The notes beneath the pieces are model-generated. The model ran no database searches. It had not been told where the DNA came from and saw only the letters and a list, made by a program, of their open reading frames with translations. A program made the position numbers and the translations under genes. DNA of 64,000 bases from Streptantibioticus cattleyicolor NRRL 8057 = DSM 46488 (GTDB lineage Bacteria; Actinomycetota; Actinomycetes; Streptomycetales; Streptomycetaceae), in contig NC_017586.1 of assembly GCF_000240165.1 (NCBI RefSeq), positions 1,240,001 to 1,304,000 of the forward strand. Direction: 5' to 3'. Position 1 is the first letter of the stretch. Each line of letters begins with the position of its first letter. Positions 1 through 8,786 of the stretch are shown piece after piece.

Positions 1-2
1 AG

Positions 3-2111
3 CCCGACAAGCGCCACCGCGCCGAATTCTGCGAGAACGGCGCGAAGGCCGTCGCCGAAGAGGCCACCCTGCGCCGCGTCACCCCCGCCTTCTTCGCCCG
101 CCACCCGGTCTCCGACCTCGCCCGGCGCAGCGGCTACTGGCTCGGCCAGCAGGGCCGGCTCACCCAGCCCATGTACCTGCCCGAGGGCGCCGACCACTAC
201 CAGCCGGTGCCCTGGGAACGGGCCTTCGAGATCATCGCCGACGAACTCACCGCCCTGGCCTCACCCGACCAGGCGGTCTTCTACACCTCCGGCCGCACCA
301 GCAACGAAGCCGCCTTCCTCTACCAGCTCTTCGCCCGCGAGTTCGGCACCAACAACCTGCCGGACTGCTCCAACATGTGCCACGAGTCCTCCGGCTCCGC
401 GCTCACCGAGACACTCGGCGTCGGCAAGGGCAGCGTGCTCCTCGACGACCTCCACCAGGCCGACCTGATCATCGTCGCCGGCCAGAACCCCGGCACCAAC
501 CACCCCCGCATGCTCTCCGCCCTGGAGAAGGCGAAGGCCGCCGGCGCCCGCGTCGTCAGCGTCAACCCGCTGCCCGAAGCCGGACTCGAACGGTTCAAGA
601 ACCCGCAGACCCCACGCGGCCTGGCCGCCGGCGGCACCCCGCTGACCGACCTCTTCCTCCAGATCCGCATCGGCGGCGACCAGGCGCTCTTCCGCGCCCT
701 CAACCGCCTGCTGCTGGAGACCGACGGCGCCCTCGACACCGCGTTCATCGCCGAACACACCCACGGCTTCGAGGAGTTCGCCAAGACCGCCCGGGACACC
801 GACTGGGACGAGGTGCTCCACGCCACCGGCCTCGACCGCCCCGCCATCGACCGGCTGCTGGCCATGGTCCTCGGCGCCCGCCGGATCGTGGTCTGCTGGG
901 CGATGGGGCTCACCCAGCACAAGCACGCCGTCCCCACCATCCGCGAAGTCGTCAACTTCCTGCTGCTGCGCGGCAACGTCGGCCGCCCCGGCGCCGGCGT
1001 CTGCCCGGTCCGCGGCCACAGCAACGTCCAGGGCGACCGCACCATGGGCATCTTCGAACGCCCCGCCCCCGCCTTCCTCGACGCCCTGGAGCAGGAATTC
1101 GGCTTCGCCCCGCCCCGCCACCACGGCTACGACGTGGTACGGGCCATCCGCGCGCTGCGGGACGGCGAGGCCAAGGTCTTCTTCGCCATGGGCGGCAACT
1201 TCGTGGCCGCCTCCCCGGACACCGAGGTCACCGAGGCCGCCATGCGCCGCGCCCGGCTCACCGTCCACGTCTCCACCAAGCTCAACCGCTCCCACGTCGT
1301 CACCGGCGCCCGCGCGCTGATCCTGCCCACCCTCGGCCGCACCGAACGCGACCGGCAGGCCTCCGGCGAGCAGTTCGTCACCGTCGAGGACTCCATGGGC
1401 ATGGTGCACGCCTCCCGCGGCACCCTGGAGCCCGCCGGCCCCCACCTGCTCTCCGAACCCGCCATCGTCTGCCGGCTGGCCCGCGCCGTCCTCGGCCCGC
1501 ACAGCGTCGTCCCCTGGGCCGAGTTCGAGGCCGACTACGACCGGGTACGCGACCGCATCGCCCGCGTCGTCCCCGGCTTCGAGGACTTCAACACCAAGGT
1601 GCGCCGCCCCGGCGGCTTCACCCTGCCGCACGCCCCGCGCGACTCCCGCACCTTCCCGACCGCCACCGGCAAGGCCAACTTCACCGCCGCCCCGGTCGAA
1701 TACCCGCGGGTGCCCGAGGGCCGCCTGCTGCTCCAGACGCTGCGCTCGCACGACCAGTACAACACCACCGTCTACGGACTCGACGACCGCTACCGCGGCA
1801 TCAAGGGCGGACGCCGGGTCGTCCTCGTCCACCCCGCCGACGCCGCCGACGCCGGGCTCGCCGACGGCGACTACGCCGACCTGGTCGGCGAGTGGACGGA
1901 CGGCGTCGAACGGCGCGCCCCCGGGTTCCGCGTGGTCCACTACCCCACCCCCCGCGGCTGCGCCGCCGCCTACTACCCGGAGACCAACGTCCTGGTGCCG
2001 CTCGACCACACCGCGGAGACCAGCAACACCCCGGCCTCCAAGTCCGTGGTGATCCGGCTGGAGCCGGTACGTGATCGAGAACACCCGCAGGGGACGGCCG
2101 TCGTCGGTTGA
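3..2111 (+). CDS. FdhF/YdeP-type molybdopterin oxidoreductase, 5' end outside window
   Basis: The reading frame is already open at base 3, so the true start lies to the left; about 702 codons are visible. The protein resembles the catalytic subunit of formate dehydrogenase-like enzymes that bind bis-MGD molybdenum cofactor. Family-typical stretches are visible: a cofactor-binding segment with IIVAGQNPGTNHPRML, a second nucleotide-contact region with GLTQHKHAVPTIREVVN and NVGRPGAGVCPVRGHSNVQG, and a C-terminal molydopterin-binding domain (LLQTLRSHDQYNTTVYG). By length and motif style it fits the FdhF/YdeP group, whose substrate is usually unknown. The N-terminal iron-sulfur region is not in view, so metal centres cannot be judged. 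The thioesterase gene follows after 81 bases. Confidence 0.88.
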   Translation, partial: PDKRHRAEFCENGAKAVAEEATLRRVTPAFFARHPVSDLARRSGYWLGQQGRLTQPMYLPEGADHYQPVPWERAFEIIADELTALASPDQAVFYTSGRTSNEAAFLYQLFAREFGTNNLPDCSNMCHESSGSALTETLGVGKGSVLLDDLHQADLIIVAGQNPGTNHPRMLSALEKAKAAGARVVSVNPLPEAGLERFKNPQTPRGLAAGGTPLTDLFLQIRIGGDQALFRALNRLLLETDGALDTAFIAEHTHGFEEFAKTARDTDWDEVLHATGLDRPAIDRLLAMVLGARRIVVCWAMGLTQHKHAVPTIREVVNFLLLRGNVGRPGAGVCPVRGHSNVQGDRTMGIFERPAPAFLDALEQEFGFAPPRHHGYDVVRAIRALRDGEAKVFFAMGGNFVAASPDTEVTEAAMRRARLTVHVSTKLNRSHVVTGARALILPTLGRTERDRQASGEQFVTVEDSMGMVHASRGTLEPAGPHLLSEPAIVCRLARAVLGPHSVVPWAEFEADYDRVRDRIARVVPGFEDFNTKVRRPGGFTLPHAPRDSRTFPTATGKANFTAAPVEYPRVPEGRLLLQTLRSHDQYNTTVYGLDDRYRGIKGGRRVVLVHPADAADAGLADGDYADLVGEWTDGVERRAPGFRVVHYPTPRGCAAAYYPETNVLVPLDHTAETSNTPASKSVVIRLEPVRDREHPQGTAVVG

Positions 2112-2192
2112 ACACCTGATAGGACGGTGGCAGTTCCGGCCGGGCGTCCGGAACCGACCCGCGACGACCGAGGACGATCGGAGCCGACCGAG

Positions 2193-2666
2193 ATGGGCGA
2201 GCAGACCTCCACCCAGTTCCCACCGGAGATCATCGAGCAGTACGCCGGCCAGGGCATCGACCTGACCGCGCTGTTCTCCGCGGGCCATCTGGGCACCCGG
2301 ATGGGCATCCAGATCACCCACGCCGCCCCCGAGCGCGTCGTCGGCACCATGCCGGTGGAGGGCAACACCCAGCCGTACGGGCTGCTGCACGGCGGCGCCT
2401 CCGCGGTGCTCGCCGAGACGCTCGGCTCGGTCGGCGCGATGCTCCACGCCGGCCCGCACAAGATCGCGGTCGGCGTCGACCTCAACGCCACCCACCACCG
2501 CGGCATCCGGGCCGGCCTCGTCACCGGCGTCGCCACCCCCGTCCACCGCGGCCGGTCCAGCGCCACCTACGAGGTCGTCATCACCGACGAGCAGGACCGC
2601 CGCGTCTGTTCCGCGCGACTGACCTGCATGCTGCGCCCGGTGACGCCGAACGCCCAGGGAGCGTGA
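2193..2666 (+). CDS. PaaI-family hotdog-fold thioesterase
   Basis: A 157-residue hotdog-fold protein of the PaaI/DUF4442 type, which hydrolyses acyl-CoA thioesters. The core signature is the pair LLHGGASAVLAETLGSVGA (helix that carries the catalytic acidic residue) and GIRAGLVTGVATPVHRGRSS (the strand region). I chose the ATG at 2193 because GGAG lies about nine bases upstream and the residues that would precede it (proline/arginine-rich) do not look like this family. It follows the oxidoreductase on the same strand and ends at a strong hairpin. Substrate is not predictable from sequence. Confidence 0.85.
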   Translation: MGEQTSTQFPPEIIEQYAGQGIDLTALFSAGHLGTRMGIQITHAAPERVVGTMPVEGNTQPYGLLHGGASAVLAETLGSVGAMLHAGPHKIAVGVDLNATHHRGIRAGLVTGVATPVHRGRSSATYEVVITDEQDRRVCSARLTCMLRPVTPNAQGA

Positions 2667-2671
2667 GACGG

Positions 2672-2709
2672 CACCGGCCGCCGCGCGCCGTCGCGCGCGG
2701 CGGCCGGTG
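2672..2709. terminator. Perfect 17-bp hairpin between convergent genes
   Basis: Arms 2672-2688 and 2693-2709 are perfectly complementary over 17 G+C-rich bases around a 4-base CGTC loop. It sits between the stop of the thioesterase (2666) and the stop of the convergent ANTAR regulator (2735). Streptomycete terminators often lack a U tract, so a bidirectional terminator is the natural reading. Confidence 0.8.
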
Positions 2710-2734
2710 TCCGGCGGTCCCGCGATCCGGCGGG

Positions 2735-3394
2735 CTACTCCTTGCCGACCTCTTCGATGACGGCCTGCGCGACCTGGCGCATGGACATCCGGCGGTCCAT
2801 GGAGGTCTTCTGGATCCAGCGGAACGCGGCCGGCTCGGTGAGTCCGTACTTGGTCTGGAGCACGCTCTTGGCCCGGTCGACGAGCTTGCGGGTCTCCAGC
2901 CGCACCGACAGGTCGGCGATCTCCATCTCCAGCGCGCGCAGCTCGGTGAAGCGGGAGACGGCCATCTCGATGGCGGGCACGAGGTCGCTCTTGTTGAACG
3001 GCTTGACCAGATAGGCCATCGCCCCGGCGTCCCGGGCCCGTTCGACCAGCTCGCGCTGGGAGAACGCGGTGAGCATCAGCACCGGGGCGATCCGCTCCTG
3101 GGCGATCCGCTCGGCGGCCGAGATGCCGTCCAGCACCGGCATCTTCACATCCAGGATGACCAGGTGGGGGCGGTGCTCCTCGGCGAGTTCGACGGCCCGC
3201 AGACCGTCCCCGGCCTCGCCGACGACCTCGTACCCCTCCTCCTCCAGCATCTCCTTGAGATCGAGGCGGATCAGCGCCTCGTCCTCGGCGATCACCACGC
3301 GGGTGGTCTGCGGCGGCACGTGCGAAGTGCCGGATTCGCCAGCGTCGTCGGCGGCGTGGGCGGTGATCTCGTCGGGGGCGTCAGCGGCGCTCAC
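2735..3394 (-). CDS. pdtaR: ANTAR-domain response regulator (PdtaR-like)
   Basis: A 219-residue regulator with a receiver domain followed by an RNA-binding ANTAR domain, the architecture of mycobacterial PdtaR (Rv1626). ANTAR proteins act as antiterminators on tandem-hairpin RNAs. Acidic pocket residues are at E37/D38, the phospho-acceptor is D82 in ILDVKMP, and the conserved lysine is K131 in YLVKPF. ANTAR occupies about residues 160-215, with KSVLQTKYGLTEPAAF and WIQKTSMDRRMSMRQVA. I chose GTG at 3394 because AGGAG precedes it by four bases; the frame stays open for 28 more codons upstream without family-like sequence. No partner kinase is adjacent, which is normal since PdtaS is usually encoded elsewhere. 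Confidence 0.9.
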   Translation of the reverse strand: MSAADAPDEITAHAADDAGESGTSHVPPQTTRVVIAEDEALIRLDLKEMLEEEGYEVVGEAGDGLRAVELAEEHRPHLVILDVKMPVLDGISAAERIAQERIAPVLMLTAFSQRELVERARDAGAMAYLVKPFNKSDLVPAIEMAVSRFTELRALEMEIADLSVRLETRKLVDRAKSVLQTKYGLTEPAAFRWIQKTSMDRRMSMRQVAQAVIEEVGKE

Positions 3395-3485
3395 TGGGCT
3401 CCTCGTTTCAAGGGCGGGGGGTGCCCAAGAAAGCCTACCCAGGTGTGCCGGAGCTCGGTGAACCGGTACACTGCTCACGCAGCGC

Positions 3486-3568
3486 GCCGGGTTGGTGGAA
3501 TGGTAGACACGATCGTCTCAAAAGCGATTGCCCGAGAGGGCGTGCGGGTTCGAGTCCCGCACCCGGCA
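3486..3568 (+). tRNA. tRNA-Leu (anticodon CAA)
   Basis: The acceptor stem GCCGGGT (3486-3492) pairs with ACCCGGC (3561-3567), followed by discriminator A. The anticodon stem ATCGT/GCGAT encloses loop CTCAAAA, giving anticodon CAA, which reads UUG. The long variable arm (GCCCGAGAGGGC region) and the T loop GGTTCGAGTCC support a class II leucine tRNA. The gene does not encode the full CCA end (CC then G). It lies 91 bases upstream of and divergent from the ANTAR regulator start. Confidence 0.93.
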
Positions 3569-3645
3569 CCGGTTCGACCACTCGTTCGGGTGGTATTCGC
3601 CAGTTTGGCCTAGGCACCATCGTCACCGAGTGTGACGATGTGTGC

Positions 3646-4434
3646 ATGCAACATCACGACCTCGCGATCCGCCAGAAGGCCGTCGCCCTCTTGCGTTCCG
3701 GTGTCGGCAACGCGGAGGTCGGGCGGCGTCTCGGGGTGCCGTCCGGCACCATCGGCTACTGGCACCACCTCGACCGGGCCGCACGGGACGCCCTCCCGGG
3801 CCGCCCGAGCACCCGTTGCCCCCGGTGCCACGGGCGGGATCTGGACGCGGTGGCCTACTCCTACCTGCTCGGCCTCTATCTGGGTGACGGTCACATCGTG
3901 CAGTACTCCCAGCATCGGGCGCCCAGCCTGATGATCACGTGCTGTGAAGGATGGCCGGGGCTGATGGACTTGGCGGAGGAGGCACTACGCGCCGTCTTCC
4001 CCGACAACAGGACCTGCCGGGTACGCCGCACCGGCTGCCGCAACGTGAAGGTCTACTCGACGCATCTGTGGTGCCTCTTCCCCCAGCACGGTCCCGGCAG
4101 GAAGCACGAACGTGAGATCACGCTGGAGCGGTGGCAACAGGACATCGTCGACTCCCACCCTTGGGAGTTCATCCGCGGCCTCGTCCACTCCGACGGGTGC
4201 CGGGTCACCAACTGGACGGTCCGGGACGTCGGCGGTGAGCGCAGACGTTATGAATACCCGCGGTACCTGTTCACCAACAAGTCCACCGACATCCTGCGGC
4301 TGTACGCCGACACCCTCGACAAGGTCGGTGTCGAATGGAAGGTCACGCGGCGGGGCGGCCGACCGTACAACATATCCGTCGCCCGCCGCTCCTCCGTCGC
4401 TCTCATGGACCGCCACATCGGCCCCAAGCACTGA
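3646..4434 (+). CDS. Helix-turn-helix protein with two LAGLIDADG-like motifs
   Basis: A 262-residue protein. Residues 8-40 look like a helix-turn-helix (AVALLRSGVGNAEVGRRLG), residues 58-61 are CPRC, and two motifs of LAGLIDADG homing-endonuclease type follow: YLLGLYLGDGH at 73-83 (acidic D81) and EFIRGLVHSDG at 174-184 (acidic D183). Spacing of about 100 residues between them fits a monomeric two-motif enzyme. Homologues are, from memory, scattered in Streptomyces genomes and usually called transcriptional regulators. ATG 3646 is preferred; GTG 3640 is in frame, and neither has a clear ribosome-binding site. It begins 77 bases after tRNA-Leu and ends six bases from the convergent pyk stop. 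No intron or intein host is visible. Confidence 0.7.
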   Translation: MQHHDLAIRQKAVALLRSGVGNAEVGRRLGVPSGTIGYWHHLDRAARDALPGRPSTRCPRCHGRDLDAVAYSYLLGLYLGDGHIVQYSQHRAPSLMITCCEGWPGLMDLAEEALRAVFPDNRTCRVRRTGCRNVKVYSTHLWCLFPQHGPGRKHEREITLERWQQDIVDSHPWEFIRGLVHSDGCRVTNWTVRDVGGERRRYEYPRYLFTNKSTDILRLYADTLDKVGVEWKVTRRGGRPYNISVARRSSVALMDRHIGPKH

Positions 4435-4440
4435 GCGGGG

Positions 4441-5883
4441 TCAGCGGGACGGGTGGGGGGAGTCGTCCTCGCCGATGTGGTGGACGCGGACCATGTTGGT
4501 GGTGCCGGGCATGCCGGGCGGGGAGCCGGCGGTGATGACGACGGTGTCACCGCGCTGGCAGCGGCCGATGCGCAGCAGTTGCTCGTCGACCTGCTCGACC
4601 ATCTCGTCGGTGGTCTGCACCATCGGCCCCAGGAAGGTCTCCACGCCCCAGCTGAGGCACAGTTGGGAGCGGGTGGCCGGTTCCGGGGTGAAGGCGAGGA
4701 CGGGGATGGGCGAGCGGTAGCGGGACAGCCGGCGGGCGGTGTCGCCGCTCTGGGTGAAGGCGACGAGGAAGTCGGCGCCGAGGAAGTCGCCCATCTCGGC
4801 GGCGGCCCGGGCCACCGCGCCGCCCTGGGTCCGCGGCTTGGTGCGCTCGCTGAGCGGCGGCAGCCCGGCGGCGAGCATGTCCTCCTCCGCGGCGGCCACG
4901 ATCCGGCTCATCGTCTTCACCGTCTCGATGGGGTACTTGCCGACGCTGGTCTCGCCGGAGAGCATCACCGCGTCGGCGCCGTCCATCACGGCGTTGGCCA
5001 CGTCGGACGCCTCGGCGCGGGTGGGGCGGGAGGCGTCGATCATCGAGTCGAGCATCTGGGTGGCGACGATGGCCGGCTTGGCGTTGCGGCGGGCGAGGTC
5101 GACCGCCCGCTTCTGCACCATCGGCACGTCCTCCAGCGGCATCTCCACCCCGAGGTCGCCGCGGGCGACCATGATGCCGTCGAAGGCGTCGACGATCTCC
5201 TCCAGGCGCTCGACGGCCTGCGGCTTCTCGATCTTGGCGATGACCGGGAGCCGGCGCCTCTCCTCGTCCATGATCCGGTGGACGTCCTCGATGTCGCGGC
5301 CGGCGCGGACGAAGGAGAGCGCGATGATGTCGGCGCCGGTGCGCAGGGCCCAGCGCAGGTCTTCGACGTCCTTGTCGGACAGGGCGGGGACGCTCACCGC
5401 GACACCCGGCAGGTTGAGCCCCTTGTGGTCGGAGACGAGGCCGCCCTCGATGACCAGGGTGTGCACCCGGGAGCCCTCGACCCCGGTGACCTCCAGGGTG
5501 ACGCGGCCGTCGTCCACCAGGATCCGTTCGCCGCGGCTGACGTCACCGGCGAGGCCGCGGTAGGTGGTGCCGCACATGTGGCGGTCGCCGGGTACCTCGT
5601 CCGTGGTAATGGTGAACTGGTCGCCGCGTTCAAGGAGTACGGGTCCTTCGGCGAAGGTGGCGAGCCGGATCTTCGGGCCTTGAAGGTCGGCGAGGACCCC
5701 GACGCTGCGGCCGGACTCGTCCGACGCCTTGCGCACGCGTCGGTAACGGTCCTCATGCTCCGCGTAGCTGCCGTGGCTCAGGTTGAACCGTGCCACGTCC
5801 ATACCAGCGTCGACCAGCGCTTTGATCTGGTCGTAGGAATCGGTGGCAGGGCCCAGGGTGCAGACGATCTTCGCTCGGCGCAT
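4441..5883 (-). CDS. pyk: Pyruvate kinase
   Basis: A 480-residue enzyme of normal length that converts phosphoenolpyruvate and ADP to pyruvate and ATP, the last step of glycolysis. The N-terminus MRRAKIVCTLGPAT and ARFNLSHG are diagnostic, as are the catalytic/metal region VIAKIEKPQAVERL, MVARGDLGVEMP and VATQMLDSMI. The C-terminal allosteric domain (about 350-475) is complete. Transcribed alone; its upstream region carries two palindromes (5899-5914 and 5930-5947). Streptomycetes often have two pyruvate kinases; position beside the pdtaR-like gene matches the copy called pyk2 in S. coelicolor, as far as I recall. Confidence 0.97.
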   Translation of the reverse strand: MRRAKIVCTLGPATDSYDQIKALVDAGMDVARFNLSHGSYAEHEDRYRRVRKASDESGRSVGVLADLQGPKIRLATFAEGPVLLERGDQFTITTDEVPGDRHMCGTTYRGLAGDVSRGERILVDDGRVTLEVTGVEGSRVHTLVIEGGLVSDHKGLNLPGVAVSVPALSDKDVEDLRWALRTGADIIALSFVRAGRDIEDVHRIMDEERRRLPVIAKIEKPQAVERLEEIVDAFDGIMVARGDLGVEMPLEDVPMVQKRAVDLARRNAKPAIVATQMLDSMIDASRPTRAEASDVANAVMDGADAVMLSGETSVGKYPIETVKTMSRIVAAAEEDMLAAGLPPLSERTKPRTQGGAVARAAAEMGDFLGADFLVAFTQSGDTARRLSRYRSPIPVLAFTPEPATRSQLCLSWGVETFLGPMVQTTDEMVEQVDEQLLRIGRCQRGDTVVITAGSPPGMPGTTNMVRVHHIGEDDSPHPSR

Positions 5884-5898
5884 GGGTCGAGCCTACGA

Positions 5899-5947
5899 CC
5901 TACCCGTTGGTAGGGAGCCGGAACATGGAGAAGGGCGAACGCCCTTC
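5899..5947 (-). promoter_or_regulatory. Two consecutive palindromes upstream of pyk
   Basis: CCTACC-CGTT-GGTAGG occupies 5899-5914 and GAAGGGCG-AA-CGCCCTTC occupies 5930-5947, both perfect, 16 and 47 bases upstream of the pyk start. Each could be a dimeric regulator's operator or, in the transcript, a leader hairpin. I cannot name a regulator for either. Confidence 0.45.
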
Positions 5948-6040
5948 TGGTTAAAGGTTGTTGACGTGCGGAAGAAGCGGAGGAATCGGTCGGCGTGGCG
6001 TTCGGGTTTCCGCGTTGACGGGTCGGCCGGCCACCGGGGG

Positions 6041-6736
6041 TCAGCCCCGTAGGTCCGGCGGGGTCATGGTGAAGCGCGCGGTCACCTGGGCGCGTACGGT
6101 CTGCCGTTGCGGTTCCAGGTCGAGGACGACCGGTCCCTCGCCGCCGCCGGGGGCCGCCGTGGACATCGCGCCGAACGCCCGCGGCACGGGGACGGCGCCG
6201 AAGTCGGTTCCCTCGTCGGCGAGTTCGAGGAGGGCGAGGAGTTCGCCGCCGAGCGCCTGGGCGTACTCGCGGGCGCGCCGTACCGCGTCCGTCACGGCGG
6301 CCACCCGGGCGGTGCGGTGGGCGGGTGAGTCGGGGCGCAGGCTCCACCAAGGGCCGGCGAGGGTGGTGTGGTCGAGGTCGGCGAGGCGGCCGGCGAGTTC
6401 GCCGAGGACGGTGAAGTCGTCGAGGTCGGCGGTGAGCCGTACGCGGCCGTGGTGGGCGCGGACGCGTTCGCCCCGTCCCTTGCCCGGTTCGGGGGTGACC
6501 ACCAGGGTGCCGGTCTCCAGCCGGGTCACCGCCTGGCCGTACCCCCGGATCAGTTCGAGCGCGGTGGTGTTGCGCCGGGTGAGGTCGGCGAGGACGGTGT
6601 GCCGGTCGGTGCCGCGGGCGGTGATGGTGACGTCGAGGCGGGCGAGTTCGGGTTCGGCCTCCAGGTGGGCTTCGCCGCGTACGGCGAGGTGCGGGGTGCC
6701 TTCGGTGCCCCGGCCGGTGGGCCACGGTGTCGTCAT
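6041..6736 (-). CDS. SIMPL (DUF541) domain protein
   Basis: A 231-residue protein whose core (about 18-220) fits the SIMPL/DUF541 family: LAVRGEAHLEAEPELARLDV at the start, a central TRNTTALELIRGYG helix region and a C-terminal VRAQVTARFTM strand. Family members are of poorly defined function; some are periplasmic or outer-membrane, but no signal peptide is visible here, so a cytoplasmic location is likely. It is a single gene, divergent from the metallophosphatase with 214 bases between the two starts. Confidence 0.8.
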   Translation of the reverse strand: MTTPWPTGRGTEGTPHLAVRGEAHLEAEPELARLDVTITARGTDRHTVLADLTRRNTTALELIRGYGQAVTRLETGTLVVTPEPGKGRGERVRAHHGRVRLTADLDDFTVLGELAGRLADLDHTTLAGPWWSLRPDSPAHRTARVAAVTDAVRRAREYAQALGGELLALLELADEGTDFGAVPVPRAFGAMSTAAPGGGEGPVVLDLEPQRQTVRAQVTARFTMTPPDLRG

Positions 6737-6874
6737 CCGCCCAGTGTGGCACCGGGGCGTGGCCCGTTTCCGCGCGTCGGGTGTCCGTACGGTCCCGGGC
6801 CCTTACCCGCCGCATTACCTGATCGCAACCTCGCAGGGGTGTCGCGTACACGCCGACTGCGCCAGAATCTACGC

Positions 6875-6894
6875 GCGTTAACCGCGTTGACCGC
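6875..6894 (+). promoter_or_regulatory. Tandem GCGTTRACC repeats upstream of the phosphatase
   Basis: GCGTTAACC and GCGTTGACC stand head to tail, followed by GC, about 57-76 bases before the phosphatase start. The unit resembles PhoP direct-repeat cores (GTTCACC) but the period is 9 rather than 11 bases. It is reported as a possible operator only. Confidence 0.25.
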
Positions 6895-6950
6895 ACATGG
6901 AGATCGGTGACGCCTCGTCAGCCGACAGGCGCGCACTTGGGGAGCAGTGG

Positions 6951-8786
6951 ATGTCGATCGACCGCAGGACCTTTCTGAACCGCTCGGCGGCGACCGGCGC
7001 GGTCGTCGCGCTCGGCGGGGCGGCCGGCGCGGTGGGCCCGGCCGGGACCGCGCAGGCGGAGCCGGGGACGCCCGCCGGGGCCGCGCACCGCCACCCGCGC
7101 CGCGCCTCCTTCCGTGTCCTGGGCACCACCGACGTGCACGGCCACGTCTTCAACTGGGACTACTTCACCGACAAGGAGTACGACGACGCCGCCCACAACG
7201 ACGTCGGCCTGGCCAAGATCGCCACGCTGGTCGAGCAGGCCCGCGCCGAGAAGGGGCGCCACCGCACCCTGCTGATCGACGCCGGCGACATCATCCAGGG
7301 CACCCAGCTGTCGTACTACTACGCCCGGGTCGACCCGATCACCGGCGGCAACGGCAAGCGCCCGCCGAAGCACCCGATGGCGCTGGCCATGAACCACATG
7401 CGGTACGACGCGGCGGCGCTGGGCAACCACGAGTTCAACTACGGCATACCGGTGCTGCGCGCTTTCCAGGAGCAGTGCGACTTCCCGCTGCTGGCGGCGA
7501 ACGCGCTCGACGCCACCACGCTCAAGCCGGCCTTCCCGCCGTACGTGGTCAAGCGGATCAAGGTGCCGGGCGGCCCGGACGTGAAGGTGGGCATCCTCGG
7601 GCTGACCAACCCGGGCATCGCCATCTGGGACAAGAACAACGTGCAGGGGAAGCTGACCTTCCCGGGCCTGGTGGAGCAGGCCAAGGTGTACGTGCCCAAG
7701 CTGCGCGCGCTCGGCTGCGACGTGGTGGTCTGCACCGACCACTCGGGGCTGGACGGCGGCACCTCCTACGGTGACGCGCTGCCGTACCCGGAGAACGCCT
7801 CCTCGCTGGTGGCCGAGCAGGTGCCGGGGATCGACGCGATCCTGGTGGGCCACACCCACAAGGAGGTCGCCTCGCGCACCGTGGTGAACGCCGAAACCGG
7901 CAAGCCGGTGGTGCTCTCCGAGCCGCTGATGTGGGGCATGCGGCTGAGCGTCTTCGACTTCGAGCTGGAACTGCGGCACGGCCGCTGGCAGGTCCTCTCG
8001 GTCACCGCCGAGGTGCGCAACGCCAACACCGTTGCGGAGGACCCGCACGTGGCCCGCCTGGTGCGCAAGGAGCACCAGGCGGTGGTGGCCTACGTCAACC
8101 AGGTCATCGGCACCTGCAAGGAGGCGATGTCGGCGGCCGAGGCGCCGTACCGGGACACCCCGGTCATCGACTTCATCAACACCGTGCAGGCGGCGACCGT
8201 CAAGGCGGCGCTGGCCGGCACCGCGTACCGCGACCTGCCGGTGCTCTCCCAGGCGGCGTGCTTCTCGCGGACCGCCGCCATCCCGGCCGGCCAGGTCTCG
8301 CTGCGGGACGTGGCCGGGCTGTACGTGTACGAGAACACCCTGGACGCGCGGGTGCTGACCGGGGCGCAGCTCAAGGACTATCTGGAGTGGTCGGCCCGGT
8401 ACTACGTGCAGACCCCGGCCGGCACCCCGGTCGACCTGACGAAGATCACCAACGCGGACAACACCCCGGACTACAACTACGACGTGGTGTCCGGGCTCGG
8501 CTACGACATCGACATCGCCAAGCCGGCCGGGTCGCGGATCACCAATCTGACGTTCCAGGGCAAGCCGCTGGACCCGGCCGCCTCGTTCGTGCTGGCGGTC
8601 AACAACTACCGGGCCAACGGCGGCGGCAACTTCCCGCACGTGGCCGCGGCGCGTTCCATCTGGTCGTCGTCCGAGGAGATCCGGAACACGATCATCGCCT
8701 GGGTGAAGGAGAACAAGGTGATCGACCCGGCCGCCTTCGCCTCGGTGGACTGGCGGCTCACCCGCGACGGAGTGCCGGTGCTGTGA
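6951..8786 (+). CDS. Exported UshA/CpdB-type metallophosphatase (5'-nucleotidase family)
   Basis: A 611-residue enzyme with a twin-arginine signal (MSIDRRTFLNRSAATGA, hydrophobic core, cleavage near AQA). The metallophosphoesterase domain shows TDVHGHVFNW, LLIDAGDIIQG, GNHEFNYG and the metal-binding histidines of VGHTHKEV; the C-terminal 5'-nucleotidase domain starts near residue 380 and contains VLAVNNYRANGGGNF. It should release phosphate from nucleotides or 2',3'-cyclic nucleotides outside the cell. ATG 6951 has GGGGAG eight bases upstream; the in-frame ATG at 6897 would bury the Tat signal. Its last 29 bases overlap the convergent monooxygenase gene. Confidence 0.92.
   Translation: MSIDRRTFLNRSAATGAVVALGGAAGAVGPAGTAQAEPGTPAGAAHRHPRRASFRVLGTTDVHGHVFNWDYFTDKEYDDAAHNDVGLAKIATLVEQARAEKGRHRTLLIDAGDIIQGTQLSYYYARVDPITGGNGKRPPKHPMALAMNHMRYDAAALGNHEFNYGIPVLRAFQEQCDFPLLAANALDATTLKPAFPPYVVKRIKVPGGPDVKVGILGLTNPGIAIWDKNNVQGKLTFPGLVEQAKVYVPKLRALGCDVVVCTDHSGLDGGTSYGDALPYPENASSLVAEQVPGIDAILVGHTHKEVASRTVVNAETGKPVVLSEPLMWGMRLSVFDFELELRHGRWQVLSVTAEVRNANTVAEDPHVARLVRKEHQAVVAYVNQVIGTCKEAMSAAEAPYRDTPVIDFINTVQAATVKAALAGTAYRDLPVLSQAACFSRTAAIPAGQVSLRDVAGLYVYENTLDARVLTGAQLKDYLEWSARYYVQTPAGTPVDLTKITNADNTPDYNYDVVSGLGYDIDIAKPAGSRITNLTFQGKPLDPAASFVLAVNNYRANGGGNFPHVAAARSIWSSSEEIRNTIIAWVKENKVIDPAAFASVDWRLTRDGVPVL

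Noticed and set aside
261-2546. Long open frame on the minus strand opposite the oxidoreductase
   Set aside because: Its product is low-complexity Gly/Val/Ala/Asp-rich sequence, the usual antisense shadow of a high-G+C gene, and it has no ribosome-binding site.
3486-4434. tRNA-Leu as an integration site with the next gene as cargo of an element
   Set aside because: No integrase, duplicated tRNA end or element boundary is visible, and pyk follows immediately.
6875-6894. PHO box for the exported phosphatase
   Set aside because: The two units have a 9-base period, not the 11-base period of PhoP direct repeats, so it is listed only as a low-confidence repeat.
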